Assembly (NCBI RefSeq): GCF_040869045.1
Contig: NC_090319.1
Location: 306,206,998 to 306,270,997, forward strand
Direction: 5' to 3'
Source of the DNA: Eurosta solidaginis
Taxonomy: Eukaryota; Arthropoda; Insecta; Diptera; Tephritidae
DNA length: 64,000 nucleotides
Part shown: in pieces, positions 22,871-33,897 of the stretch
Layout of the letters: the number at the start of each line of letters is the position of its first letter
Position numbering within the stretch: the stretch's first letter is position 1
The notes under the pieces: generated by a model
What the model was told of the DNA's origin: nothing
The model's database searches: none
Seen by the model: only the letters and a program-made list of their open reading frames with translations
Program-made: the position numbers and the translations under genes

Positions 22871-23751
22871 TTGTTAATTTTGTACTATATTGAGTAAAAA
22901 CCAAATAATATCTTGGTTCAGCGCATCACTAACAAAAAATGTTTCACATATCCTCGCCATTAACCAAGGCGAATTCCCAACAGATGATTGCTTCTTGATA
23001 ATTTTCCATGCAACGCCTTGTACAACAATTGCCGTCTTTCAGTGAGTTTTACAGCTCCGGCTCATGCTCAATTCTCACGGGAATGATCTGGATCATTGAG
23101 AGACTTGATAAGCAGATGTGAAATTTTCGCACACGTGAAATGTGATAGGCAGATGTCGCCGCTGTTTTTTCATTTAACTCATACGGCGAAAGGCTAAGCA
23201 GCGACATCTATATTTGAAAAAGTAGGTATATTAAAGGCCGCGTTGCCAACCTAAAAAGAAGTAATTAACAAATTATCTGGCTCACAAATTGAACCAGACT
23301 TTGATCTGGATTTATCTGGCTCAAATCGTTGTTGCATTTACATGCAAAATTATTTATCTGGCTCAGGATTTTGCCACCGGATGATAGCTAATATGTCAGT
23401 TAATCGAAATCAATGCAAATTTTTTTTGGCTTGACATTCTTATGCACGGCGAATTGGTTGAATTCGCTTTGCCACCACATGATATGGATTCGCCTTGCCA
23501 TTAACTATATCCCATTTGGCACTCGCCGCATCCATCTCGTTATTCACCACATCCCTTATTGCCATTCCAAAGCGAATTCAGTAGCAGGTGTTAAGGGCCG
23601 ATTAATGGTGACTTATAACCAAGGCGAATCTATAAAAGGTGGTGGCAAAGCAAATTTAATCAATTCGCCATGCATATGAATGTCAAGTCAAAAGAAAATT
23701 TTCACCAATTCTACGTGCAGAAGAATGAAAAGTCAAAAGAAAATTTTCATT
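22871..23751. other. Unassigned repeat-rich stretch
   Basis: Recurring words GCGAATTC, CAAGGCGAATC, ACCACATGATA and TTATCTGGCTCA suggest degenerate repeats related to the minisatellite at 23752-24060. The open frame at 23413-23679 has no recognisable domain. Confidence 0.4.
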
Positions 23752-24060
23752 GATTTCGATTAACGATATGTTGTTGTACAAGGCTTTGTATGGAAAATTA
23801 TCAAGAAGAAGCAATCAGCTGTTGGGATAACACCACCTCTACTGAATTCGCCTTGGATTTCGATTAACTGACATTTTGTTGTACAAGGCTTTGTATGGAA
23901 AATTATCAAGAAGAAGTAATCAGCTGATGGGATAACACCACCTGTAATAAATTCGCCTTGATTTCGATTAAATGACATTTTGTTGTACAAGGCTTTGTAT
24001 GGAAAATTATCAAGAAGAAGCAATCAGCTGATGGGATAACACCACCTGTAATGAATTCGC
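23752..24060 (+). repeat. Minisatellite, three units of about 105 bp
   Basis: The word AAGGCTTTGTATGGAAAATT recurs near 23780, 23885 and 23989. Each unit contains ATTATCAAGAAGAAG, AATCAGCTG and GGGATAACACCACCT. A partial unit is visible near 22990. The minus-strand open frame here is only the repeat read through. Confidence 0.85.
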
Positions 24061-24194
24061 CCTGCTTGATATTCTACTGCACGGAAAATTGGTTGAATGC
24101 GCTTTGCCATCACCTGGTATAGATTCGCCTTGCATATTATGTGGATTCGCCTTGATGATACGCAACTCCCAAAAAGAAGTTGCCGATAATCAGC

Positions 24195-24519
24195 AATGCG
24201 TAAATGGCGACAATGGCCACATCGCGAAAATCCTTTTAAAATTCAAGTTAAATATTTTAGCTGACATACACTTTGCTAATTTTGGAATAATAGTATTTAG
24301 GTCACCTTATTTGCAGTAATAAGATAAAATCTTTGGTTGTACTTAATTATTTAGTTATTCTTTTTAATTTTATGTATAAAACTGATACAAAGACTGATAG
24401 TAAATTGATGCGATGCAACTCTGTTCTTGCTGCTGCTTATCATTCCATACAATTCGACTACCTTCTTTTAATGCCTTCGGAATTCGCTACATAACCTCAA
24501 AACTGTATAATAAACAATG
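24195..24519 (+). mobile_element. hAT MITE (CATTGT family), diverged copy
   Basis: From AATGGCCACATCGCG to ATAATAAACAATG it is colinear with 46250-46561. The right terminal TAAACAATG is preserved at 24511-24519. The left terminus is not recognisable. About 75% similar by eye. Confidence 0.65.
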
Positions 24520-25039
24520 CACTGGATGATGGTTTTAACGATCGTTCATGGATGTAAAAGTAAAATAAAATTGGCAAGTACTTAAATTGTTTAATCAATT
24601 CTTATCTGAGACCTGTGCGAGGTGGGTGCGAACATTTATCGGTAGTAAATCACTTGCTATATACATACATATATACTACGTACATATATAAACACAAAAC
24701 GCTGTTGGATACGTCGAGTGGCTACTGATAAAAGTATCTGTGATAAAGCATTTATTTTCTAAAAATCTACAACTTATTAAAACTGTAAGTAATTCCCTAG
24801 AGCATAAGTTTGCGTATATAATAGAATACAATATCTATGTATGTACATATGTATGTAAAATGCTGTGCCCAAGCGAAGAGCAAACCTTTGCTTCAGTTCA
24901 AAGTTTATTTCTAATTATGTATTCAGTTTATATGCACAAGGTGTTAAGTAAATACAAAATACGTTATTAGGTAAATGCCTATAAGGCATTTGGAAATGAG
25001 CAATTGAGAAGCGAATTTGGAAACGGATTTTTAAGATCC
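24520..25039. other. AT-rich spacer, no gene seen
   Basis: It contains (CATA)n-type simple sequence near 24660-24690. The open frame 24740-24970 has no domain. Confidence 0.4.
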
Positions 25040-25470
25040 ATAATCGAAAAGTGGGTAATAGTCTAGTTGAGGGGTCGACTGCTAATACGCGTCAAAAAAT
25101 ATCGATAGAGGTGTCAAAAGACGCGTATTAATCTCGAGAACAATAATCCGAAGGCAGAAAAGAAAAATTTTATATCTGTCCGGAGATATTGGAGTTGAAG
25201 TTGGCGTTTTTCATGTGGTTGTTGTTGTGTTTGTATCCACCAAAAAAATTGTGTATCACCGTGGCGGTAGGCCGAAGGCTGCCAACGCAGAAAGGTGGTC
25301 TGCGCAAAAATATAATGGATCCCACCCCCGGTTTCGGAGGTACCCGCGGGTCTTTTTTCGGTTTTTTTTGATTGTTCTCGAGATTAATACGCGTCTTTTG
25401 ACAACCCCTCTCGATATTTTTTGACGCGTATTAGCAGTCGACCCCTCAACTAGACTATTACCGAAAAGTG
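25040..25470. mobile_element. Palindromic element with about 100-bp arms
   Basis: Left arm 25040-25147 contains TAATAGTCTAGTTGAGGGG, TCGACTGCTAATACGCGTC and GACGCGTATTAATCTCGAGA. The right arm (about 25372-25470) is its inverse. The middle holds the family G words GGCCGAAGGC and GGTTTCGGAGG. Related degenerate copies are at 22250-22870 and 3821-4420, so this is the most complete member of family G. Confidence 0.7.
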
Positions 25471-25512
25471 ACCATTTTGAAAGAGCACTACCATTTTTGG
25501 CTCAACCTAACC

Positions 25513-25868
25513 ACGTTGTTGTTGTTGTTGTAGCGGTAAAGAAACCACCCAAGGCTTTGCGGAGTGTTATCGATGTTGATGGACCCTTGCCGGATATACA
25601 TACATGGGCCCTGTAAAAAGGTAAATGTCCGACCATCTCGGGAACGATTCAACATAATCACATTGAACCTTCCAAATGAGGCTAAACCTCATATCCACAG
25701 GTAGATGATATTTTCTCATCGCGTCACGACTTGCGCAACATACCTTAGTGCACAATCTCCGCTTTGCTGCCGTTTGTGTAAGGTATTTCGATCGTACTTG
25801 TTCCTTCACTTGAGTCGGGGACCGTTGGTTAGCTAAGCTTCGTAGACCACATTTCAACTGCTGTGTTC
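25513..25868 (-). repeat. Repeat family A with (CAA)n tail
   Basis: The tail, read as (GTT)n, is at 25513-25532. Next to it is GTAGCGGTAAAG, then TGTTATCGATGTTGATGG and CCGGATA. It is the same family as 37762-38082 but its inner half (about 25675-25868) does not match the other copies. Confidence 0.6.
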
Positions 25869-25884
25869 GAAGAAAACTCTAGGA

Positions 25885-26563
25885 CCCCAGCGAGTTCCCC
25901 CAGCGGGTTAGGGGGTCAGAATATACCAGCGGTAGGTATGTCTGTCGTAAAAGGCGACTAAAATACCAGATTCAAGGGGCTGTGTAGCGCAACCCATTCA
26001 GGTTGCCAGCGTAATATATAACTTCTCCAAACCCAATTGTCAACCTCACCTATCCGCGGCGAATCCTGTTTTACTAACAGAGGAGGCTCTGGGGACCCCA
26101 AGCTCCCCATGGAACTTGGAGGTGGGGAGGGATGGTTGGCCTGAAAGTTTAATGTGGCCATATAAATCGTTGCCGAGATGGTCGGACTGTCGCAAGAGGA
26201 GACTAAAACACCCAAATAATTCAAGGGTCGTATATCCCATCCTTTCAAGAGGTTGTCAGCGCAATTTATAGCTTCTCCAACTCAATTGTCAACCTCACCT
26301 ACCCGTGGCGAATTCTGTTTCTTTAGTAGCCGAGGCTATGGCGACACCAAGTTACTCATGGATTAAGGAGTGGGAGGGCTGGACGGCCTAGAAGGTCTAA
26401 TGTGGTAATACTAAATCGTTCCGGAGATGGTGGCGCTAGTACCTTAATATTGCTTGTTACCGGAAAGTACAGGCTCTACATGTATCCGGCAAAGGACCAT
26501 CAACACCGATAATACTCCCCAGAACCCTCAGGGAGCGTCTTTATCGCTACAACCACAACAACA
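25885..26563 (+). mobile_element. Repeat family A, dimeric copy with target duplication
   Basis: 679 bp flanked by the direct repeat AGAAAACTCTAGGA (25871-25884 and 26564-26577). Two related modules lie in tandem: about 25900-26187 and 26190-26440. Both contain CTTCTCCAA..CAATTGTCAACCTCACC, a GCGAAT word, CTCATGGA or CCCATGGA, and a GAGATGG block. It ends CGCTACAACCACAACAAC, the same tail type as the Jockey LINE. No protein frame. I infer a non-autonomous element moved by a LINE. Confidence 0.75.
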
Positions 26564-26854
26564 AGAAAACTCTAGGATTTTGTGCTGAAACAGGGCGTTT
26601 TCAAAACAAATAGATACTTAGATAAGCCGCTTTTCAATGAACTTCCGAGGTAGGCGTTCTTTAAAGTAAGTGTAAAATAATGCGTTTTTATCAAGTTTGC
26701 TAAGATCGGACGTTTTGGAGATGGCAATCGAGATGGTGTGATATTTCACTGAGCATTCGATATGTAATTTATATACTTCATGGAACAAATACCACCTTAT
26801 TTTTATAATTCAGAATGCTGTATTTGTACTTTTTTCTATTCATAGATTTCCAAT

Positions 26855-27741
26855 ATGACTACTCTGCTCCCCGGAAATATTGTCTATGGCGGCCCAGTTA
26901 CCTGCAACGAAACACAAGCCTACAAATCTTTGGGGCATTTTCTACTTGAAAAATTTAAAGGTTTTGGCGATCAAATAGTAATGATTGATGCATTAACTGG
27001 TCAAGAGTATTCGGCAAAATATATATATGATTCCGCTGTGCGCATGGCATGGGTGCTACAACATTTGGGTGTTAAGAGTGGTGATGTCATTGGTTTGTCC
27101 AGTGAGAATAATATTGGCTTTGCCATAACTTTGTTTGCGTCATTCGCTGTTAACGCTACGGTGGCACCGCTAAATGTTACCTATTCAGAACGTGAGTATT
27201 GTGATAGTGCAACTTGAGTACACATAAATGCCTTTTATGTTAACCACAGTTTGTTTTAAACTCGAATCATTCGAAATAAAATCCAATGTAAAATTTACAA
27301 TACAGCATTACAATGCTACGAAAAAAATCGTATAAATTGTTCAAATACTGTTTCCTTATGTTTTTATAACACATGTAATGCGGTTAATATATAAATGTCT
27401 TTTATATTTGCAGGTGAAGTACATCACGCCATAAATCTATCAAAACCAAAGGTTATATTTGCTTCAAAATTTACTGTAGATCTTATTGCGAAGGTGGCAA
27501 AAAATAATAAGTTTGTCAAGACAGTTGTCGGTATTGGTGTCGACCATCAAGCGAACAAATATCACAGCTTTGATGAGCTAATAAGTAGTAAAAAAATTCC
27601 ATCCAAGGATTACTTCGATACACCCAAAGCCAATAAAAAGGAAGATGTAGCCTTGATCGTTTGTTCTTCAGGCACAACTGGCCTGCCAAAAGGTGTCCAA
27701 CTGACGCAATACAATATTTTAACCACAATAGATTCGCAACT
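26855..27741 (+). CDS. Acyl-CoA synthetase, luciferase/4-coumarate-CoA ligase type (first two exons only)
   Basis: ANL-family enzymes activate carboxylic acids with ATP to acyl-AMP, then pass them to CoA. Exon 1 is 26855-27191 and exon 2 is 27414-27741, with donors C|GTGAGT and ACT|GTAAGT and acceptor TTTGCAG. Together they give 221 residues plus two bases. The frame continues through the junction (Ser-Glu-Arg-Glu-Val). The start MTTLLPGN is typical of the fly family. The ATP-binding motif SSGTTGLPKG is at residues 197-206. A family member has about 540 residues, so over half is missing: the A5-A10 motifs and the C-terminal lid. No third exon was found up to 64000. Either intron 2 is longer than 36 kb, or the gene is broken. 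The visible exons have no frameshift or stop. Confidence 0.85.
27192..27413 (+). other. Intron 1 of the acyl-CoA synthetase gene
   Basis: 222 nt, GTGAGT at the donor and TATATTTGCAG at the acceptor. It splits a codon after its first base. Both neighbouring exons are in frame across it. Confidence 0.85.
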
Positions 27742-28249
27742 GTAAGTATTGAATGAATAGATATTGCATTTATTTATCACTTTTTCTATCACGCTGAAAA
27801 GTTGTTAGATATCTCCTTTGACAACTTTTTAAAGCTAAGAACACTTAATTTCTGAAAAAGGCTAATTTGCATTGACTTAATGATTTCTTATGCTGTTTCC
27901 CCACCACCTTCTTTCTTTTTCTCCAGGGATTAGAATTTATTATTTCCGAGCTGACACTGTCTTACTATTCCTAATTTCTGTTCTTTGCCTTTAGCCGTAA
28001 GTTTTTATATATACACATATGTACAATAGCGGGCACCGCATATTTGTTCTTGCAATTCTCTTAGTACAACCAATTAATCTTATAACTTTAAACGAGCAAT
28101 TCTTGTATATTTTTATAGCCGAACGGTCTCGGGAACGGCTCAACCGATTTAAATGAAATTTGGCGCAGGGATAATGTATCACCTTCTAAGACTTTCTACC
28201 TAGGTGTTGCCACTCAGAATGTTTCACAAGGTTGCCATCTATTCGAAAA

Positions 28250-28805
28250 AAAAAATTGCATGAAATATGCCGATGTGGGTATCGAACGAAAGGTAATTCA
28301 CTCCGCATTACAATAGGGGCATTTTTGAGTAGGGTTGCCATTTAGGGTTGCCTCCTATTCGAAATTAAAAAAAAAAATTGCATGAGATATGCCGATATGG
28401 GTATCAAACGAAAGGTATTTCACTCCGCATTACAATAGGGACATTTTCGAGTAGGGTTGCAACTTGGGGTTGCCACCTATTCGAAATTAATAAAAATTGC
28501 AGAAGATATGTCTATATGGGTATCAAACGAAAGGTATTTCACTCCGAATTACAATAGGGACATTTTTGAGTAGGGTTGCCATTTAGGGTTGCCACCTTTT
28601 CGAAATAAAAAAAAATTGCAGAAGATATGCCGATATGGGTATCAAACGAAATGTATTTCACTCCGCATTACAATAGACATTTTTGAGTAGGGTTGCCACC
28701 TATTCGAACTTAAAAAACAATTTAATGAGGTATGAAACGAAAGGTATGTATTTCACTCCGCATTACAATAGGGATATTTTCGAGTAGGGTTGCCATTTAG
28801 GGTTG
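28250..28805 (+). repeat. Tandem repeat, about 120-bp period, five units
   Basis: GGGTATCAAACGAAAGGTATTTCACTCCGCATTACAATAGGG, followed by GAGTAGGGTTGCC, recurs with GGGTATC near 28277, 28398, 28518 and 28637, and a shortened unit follows. One inverted unit occurs inside the Transib-like element near 60835-60895. Confidence 0.85.
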
Positions 28806-29659
28806 GGGTAATTAGACGAAATATTACTCTACTTACTCATATTCTATTAAAGCTTTAAAGGAGAACATTAAAGTTAAAAATCTTCGTAAAAAAATCTTAC
28901 ACATGATTAGACTTAATTTTCTTAATTTCACACACGCTAATAAAATTAAAATGCAATATCAAAGCACCGTGGCAAATTCTAGAAAAATGTATTTAAATGC
29001 ATATTTTTGGCAAATATGAAATGAATAATTACAATTTCTCACAGATTACTATTTGAAAGATTTCTCACCATAGCAAAAAGATATCTCATCATTTAATTTT
29101 CTACCGTTAAACACTAGAGGCATATGTTCAATTTGAAAACGACATCTAACCATTTAACTACTTACCAACAGATGGCGCTTAGGTATGATTCAATCACAAG
29201 AGGTTTGCTCGACCGACACATTTTTTGACAATTGCAGCCATTTTGCTCCCAAATCGAATTGACATCCGTTAACTGTGTTGTTTCTTTGCGATTTTTCGAA
29301 AAATATTAGTAGTAGAAATAGGCAGCAATCAGTTTACAAATATCCGATAAGTACTAAACTGCATAATTCCTTAGAACATTTTTTTTAATTTTATGATGAA
29401 TTTATTAACTATGCCATGATATACTAGTGTGGCTGAACATAGGTTAGGTTGAACTGGCCGGTCAATAAAGACCTCACATAGACTGAATATGTCCATAGTG
29501 TTGATGTGGCTGAACATAGGAAATTTTAGAATATTACGGACACAAAAGAATCGTTCACTTTCGTAAACCTATAAACATACAAAACCTAAACCAACGTAAA
29601 AAACTCGAGTTGTAAATCGATTCACGTAAAAATGCCATTATTAAATAATGGAGATGCCA
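28806..29659. other. AT-rich spacer, no gene seen
   Basis: A short direct repeat (GTGGCTGAACATAGG near 29432 and 29506) brackets GGTTGAACTGGCCGGTC. I associate this word with abundant tephritid repeats but cannot classify it. Confidence 0.4.
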
Positions 29660-29673
29660 TAACGAAATGTACT

Positions 29674-29742
29674 GTTGTTGTTGTTGTTGTAGCAGTACTT
29701 CGCCCCATCCAATAGGTGCGACCAATCACAAATTGTCATCAG
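29674..29742 (-). mobile_element. Jockey LINE, 69-bp extremely truncated copy
   Basis: It consists only of the last 3' UTR bases and the (GTT)n tail, matching the ends of the copies at 7541-9325 and 41785-43963. The flanks TAACGAAATGTACT (29660-29673) and TAACGAAATCTACT (29743-29756) form a 14-bp target duplication with one mismatch. Confidence 0.85.
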
Positions 29743-29756
29743 TAACGAAATCTACT

Positions 29757-31097
29757 CATTGAGCATGTTAACTCATTCCTTCCGTATGTTCGGAACATTC
29801 GTCTGCATTCAAGACGGACCTCATGAGGTAGTATCAAACGAACGAGTTCCTCCGAATATTCAAAATTCAAGGCTTATCTGGAATACTTCCATGAATACTT
29901 AAACGGAAAAGAGCTTTCCAAAATTTCAGAATAAAAAGGTAAACACTCCCTGTGTAGAAGGACCGCACAAAAGCTTAGCTCTTCTGTCAAAGTCAAGGCC
30001 GGAATATACAGTTCTAAGTTCGGCTGAGTAGACGCCATGTCGCCTGTCAGTTCGAAATCGTCCTACCTCATAATATTTTTTAATAATTTCCCATTTCAGG
30101 ATTTGTCACAAAAGCGCCTTATCTCAGAATTATTTTCATTAAGTCCCTCTTATGTCAAAATGCATTGAACAAATTTTGAGATAGTGTATTTTTGAACGAA
30201 ATTCTTCAAACGAATTCTGAAAGAATGACGATGATGAATTATTTCCCCCAAAACCTGTTGGCATTTACAAATTTATTATCACTACTAATATACTACTAAA
30301 TGTTCTTTTCTACTACAATTTTCGATGAAGGGGACTGATATATTACCCGTTTTCCATACTTCGTAAAAGCAACCCGTCCAGATTTTTAAATTTGGGAGTG
30401 TCAAAGCACTGTCATAATTGGAGAACAACCCTTTAGTAATTGAATCATGACTCTTAGGGAAGTAAGTTGACATTTAATTGAACTAACTGATAGTTGTAAT
30501 TCGTGAAATTTACAAAAAATAGAGTTTGATTAATAATGACATGTAGAACAAAGTATGTTATGCGGCATACTCGAAGATTGCCGAGCAAAGCTCGGTCGCC
30601 CAGGTACTATAAATTTATTTGAATAATAATAATATTATTTATTGAAAATAAGTTAAAGGAAATTGATGTTTACAATTAGATAGAAGATTAAAAATATGAA
30701 AATTTTTAACATTCATTGAAATCAAATATAATCAAAATATAATTAATAAATGTAATTTTTCAAATAACATATCTAAGTGGTACAATAAACAGGTACCACT
30801 ACAGTTCCGTCCGAATTTTGTATTTTATCAACATTCCAACAGACCGGCAGACGTTGTTCTGCCCTTACTTTGGTCTAGTTGTGTAACTTTTAAGAAGTTT
30901 ATACCGCTCAATCTCCCTCATCCTCCCTCTCTAGGCTTGAATGTATGCTTGTTTATGACATCTAGCGGCAGTGGTTAAATAATTCGCTACAATACGAGTT
31001 GTGCTTAATAGCGGAGACACAAGCCTCTGTGCTACGATGTGCTTTTAGTTTTCTTAAGCTATATTTCTTATTCACTCCTCTCCATAATTTCTTTTCC
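29757..31097. other. Spacer, no gene seen
   Basis: No supported coding region. The end (about 31050-31105) is pyrimidine-rich and matches in character the sequence that resumes at 59795. Confidence 0.4.
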
Positions 31098-31105
31098 CTC
31101 CGTAT

Positions 31106-31215
31106 CACGGTTGCCAGTTTGGTCCATTTGGACAAAAAATGGTCCCTTCCAACCCCATTTGGTCCGCTGGTCCCTTTTTTCATTTTAGTCCTTTTTACGC
31201 AGTAACCACTAAGTA
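31106..31215 (-). mobile_element. hAT family H, one end
   Basis: CACGGTTGCCA is followed by TTCCAACCCCATTTGGTCCGC and TGGTCCC, matching the inverse of the right end of the complete element at 13274-14208. The preceding bases are CTCCGTAT (31098-31105). The other end of a family H element in the matching orientation ends at 59794, followed by TTCCGTAT. Confidence 0.7.
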
Positions 31216-31708
31216 TAAGAATTAAACCAATTTGTTTTATGTTTGGTGTACTAGCCACTCACTTAATCCAAGCATACCAAGAGATATTGAGAGTTTGTGA
31301 AGGAATAACTATGCATGTCGACCTCACCTTACTCTGTAAGAAGCTGAAAAGTTTATTTAATTTCTCGAGTAATGCAACTTCACTTATTAGATCGCATCTT
31401 GGTGACAGGCCTCAGGCGGTTTGTTTAGACAGTAGAAAGTCTGACTTCCTACATCTTTTCAGAGACGTCCCACAAGGCTCTTTTCTGGGCCCTCTGCTAT
31501 TTGTTCTGTACATCAATGACTTGTGAAACGTCGATATTTATACTGACGATGTGCAATTGTACACATGTTGTCCCCGTGATGGTACCGCTTTGTGTTTAAA
31601 TAATTTGAATTACGATTTGAATCAAATTGGTGTGTGAGCTTCTATGAACGGCCTATGTCTTAACCCAAAAAGTCGAAATGCATCGTTATTAATAGAAAGT
31701 CGTTCTCT

Positions 31709-31902
31709 CATAGCGGAATGATACAAGGTGGCAGCATGTTGACATACCTACAAACATAAATAAAAATTCCATGTACTTTGTTTTTGTAAAGTCGATGGAC
31801 AAATGTCAAAATCGTACTGCACCGGAAGTTGATGTATCAAATCAAATAAAAAAAGTTTATAATCAGCTGTTCCATGCTGCCACCTTGTATCGTTGCGCCA
31901 TG
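31709..31902 (-). mobile_element. hAT-type MITE family E, copy 3
   Basis: 194 bp, inverse orientation to copies 1 and 2. Direct repeat TCGTTCTCT at 31700-31708 and 31903-31911 (8 bp plus one chance base). It inserted into the CR1-like LINE. Confidence 0.9.
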
Positions 31903-32080
31903 TCGTTCTCTACTCATGCTTTTGACAAAATAGTTATTGACAATTCTGTCATCGAATACGTTGATGCTGCAAAAACCTAGGAGTAGTTTTTAAAACACCT
32001 TAACATGGAAAGACCACATTTTTATCACGGTAGGAAAAGTGTATCGAATGCCTCGTACACTGTGGCTAACTCAATACTTC

Positions 32081-32440
32081 GTAACTTACTTACTTAATTG
32101 GCTCTTCACCGTCTAAACGGTTATGGCCGTCCAACAAGGCGCGCCAGTCGCTCCTTCGCTGCGCCAACCGGCGCCAATTGGTCACACCAAGGGAGTTTAA
32201 ATCGTTTTCCACCCGTTCCTTCCAACGGAGTGGGGCCGCCTTCTACCTCTGCTTCTATAGGCGGGTTCCGATAGAAACACTTTCTTAGCCGGATCATCAT
32301 CTTTCATTCGCATAACATGGCCTAGCCAGCACAGCCGCTGCGTTTTAATTCGCTGGACTATGTGGATGTCTGCGTATAGCTCGTACAGCTCATCGTTAAA
32401 TCTTCTTCGGTACTCGCCATCGCCAACGCGTAGAGGTCCA
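32081..32440 (-). mobile_element. RTE-type LINE 3' fragment
   Basis: The minus strand encodes the C-terminal end of a LINE reverse transcriptase (residue words GHVMRM and RRSDWRALLDGHN) and ends in an (AAGT)n microsatellite, as RTE-type LINEs do. Flanked by the 13-bp duplication AACTCAATACTTC (32068-32080 and 32441-32453). It is 360 bp and strongly 5'-truncated. Confidence 0.8.
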
Positions 32441-33177
32441 AACTCAATACTTCACTCCCCTACATTTAGACTACTTCTAGCGAAAGCGTACCTTATACCT
32501 ACACTCCTTTATGGATGTGAGATTTACTCAAATTATGAATATGTGTGTATGAACAAACTTAATGTTGCTTACAATAACATTGCTGTTTTTGGGTTGAAAA
32601 GACTTGACCACGTTTCACATCACGCTAAAAGGTTGCTAAATATTTCTTTTCACAATCTTTTAAAAGTTAAAACACTGATATCCTTCACAAAATTATATAT
32701 ACAAAGGAACCTGATTATTTATATCGGAGGCTTTCGTTTCTCAATTCATCGGGATCAGTGCTTCTTCTCACGCGCATAAGATACCGTTTTCTAACGTCTG
32801 GACGGCAGTTCTTCGTTACTTCCATACACCTTTGGAGCGCTCTTACCGCAAGACTTAGACAAATAGGAAATGCTCGACACTTCAAAAATGAGCTAACCAC
32901 TTTTTACCATGATTTGTAAGCCGAAACTATTTTTGCATTCTTGCTAATGAAATTGTATTATCTCTCCATCTTGTTTTTTTTTTCCTTTCCCCTATTGTCT
33001 AATAATCATATTTGTATAAGTATTATTTTTTTATCTTTACTAATATTATTGTTGTATTGTTTATTACTTGTTGTCATATTAATTCATTTTAAATTTAACT
33101 ATTTACAATTCCTGACTAGCACTGTAAAATAATTTACAAAATTGTTGTGCTAGGAAAATATTTAAATAAATAAATGT

Positions 33178-33549
33178 TGTAAATATCAACGTGCCAAACA
33201 AAAAGTAACACCAACATTTTTTACAAAAAAATTCAATGTAAAAATTGCACGTTGATGTTTAAATCATTCTCATACAGCTCCAATTAGCTTAATGAGTTCA
33301 AAGAATTCCAGGACTATTGAGAATTAAGTAGCTTGATATAAGAAATATTTTAACTGGAAGTGGGGTAGAAATACTTTTCGAAAGTGATAACTTTTTGAAT
33401 GTACAACTAATTGCCATTACAACCAATTTATCTTTATATCCAGATTTTGAAGCAAATGTAAAAGAAATTTGATTTCGGAAGAAGTGTTTTGTGAAAAGTT
33501 ATTCCCGTAGGTATAATAAACTTCAATAACAACACTGTTAACTAAAGGG
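33178..33549. other. Unassigned spacer inside the nested block
   Basis: CAACGTGCCAAACAAAAAG and its partial inverse TTGCACGTTGATG (33190-33260) form a short palindrome. Nothing else is recognised. Confidence 0.35.
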
Positions 33550-33870
33550 CCCATTACTGATACTTAGCATAGACTTGACTTGACTTGGCGTAAACTTGGC
33601 AACTTAGCCACGATTATACTCCACTTAGCGCATACAATCTGGCATCATAATCAATAAATGTCAATTTGTATGGCAAAATGTCAAAATGAAATGGAAGCAA
33701 ACAAATGGCATCTCAAAATGTAAACGTCACTTAGAACTTACATAGAAAATCAAAATTCAGCAGACTTCTAAATCAAGTTAAGTGTTGCTATGTTTTGACT
33801 AATCAGTAACATGCAATGTTCATTTAACAGAACTGTAAGAGATATTTCTCAAGTCAAGTCTAGTCTATGC
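33550..33870. mobile_element. Left part of a MITE split by hAT-2
   Basis: Near its left end it reads CTTAGCATAGACTTGACTTGA. The inverse, AAGTCAAGTCTAGTCTATGC, lies at 33851-33870 and continues TAAGTAC at 48184-48190, beyond the hAT insertion. So hAT-2 landed in the right terminal repeat of this small element. Confidence 0.6.
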
Positions 33871-33897
33871 CAGGGTTGGGTTTTTCGATACAATTGT

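Larger units (their letters stand above)
31230..33177 (+). mobile_element. CR1-like LINE, 5'-truncated and interrupted
   Basis: The frame at 31239-31526 carries RT motifs VPQGSFLGPLLFVLYIND. After a stop, a YTDDVQLY-type catalytic motif follows (about 31535-31560). C-terminal RT sequence resumes at about 32450-32920. It ends at an (AAAT)n tail near 33155-33177. Two insertions break it: hAT MITE E copy 3 (31709-31902) and an RTE fragment (32081-32440). Multiple stops show it is dead. The clade call rests on motif style only. Confidence 0.75.

Noticed and set aside
23760..24023. Minus-strand protein with internal repeats
   Set aside because: The repeats are simply the 105-bp minisatellite read through; no start context or domain.
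25958..26248. Overlapping minus-strand proteins in the family A repeat
   Set aside because: They recur only because the repeat recurs; no domain and no conservation beyond the DNA.
27980..28010. Recursive splice site or micro-exon in intron 2 of the acyl-CoA synthetase
   Set aside because: TTTAGCCGTAAGT has two bases between AG and GT, so it does not fit a ratchet site, and no other support exists.
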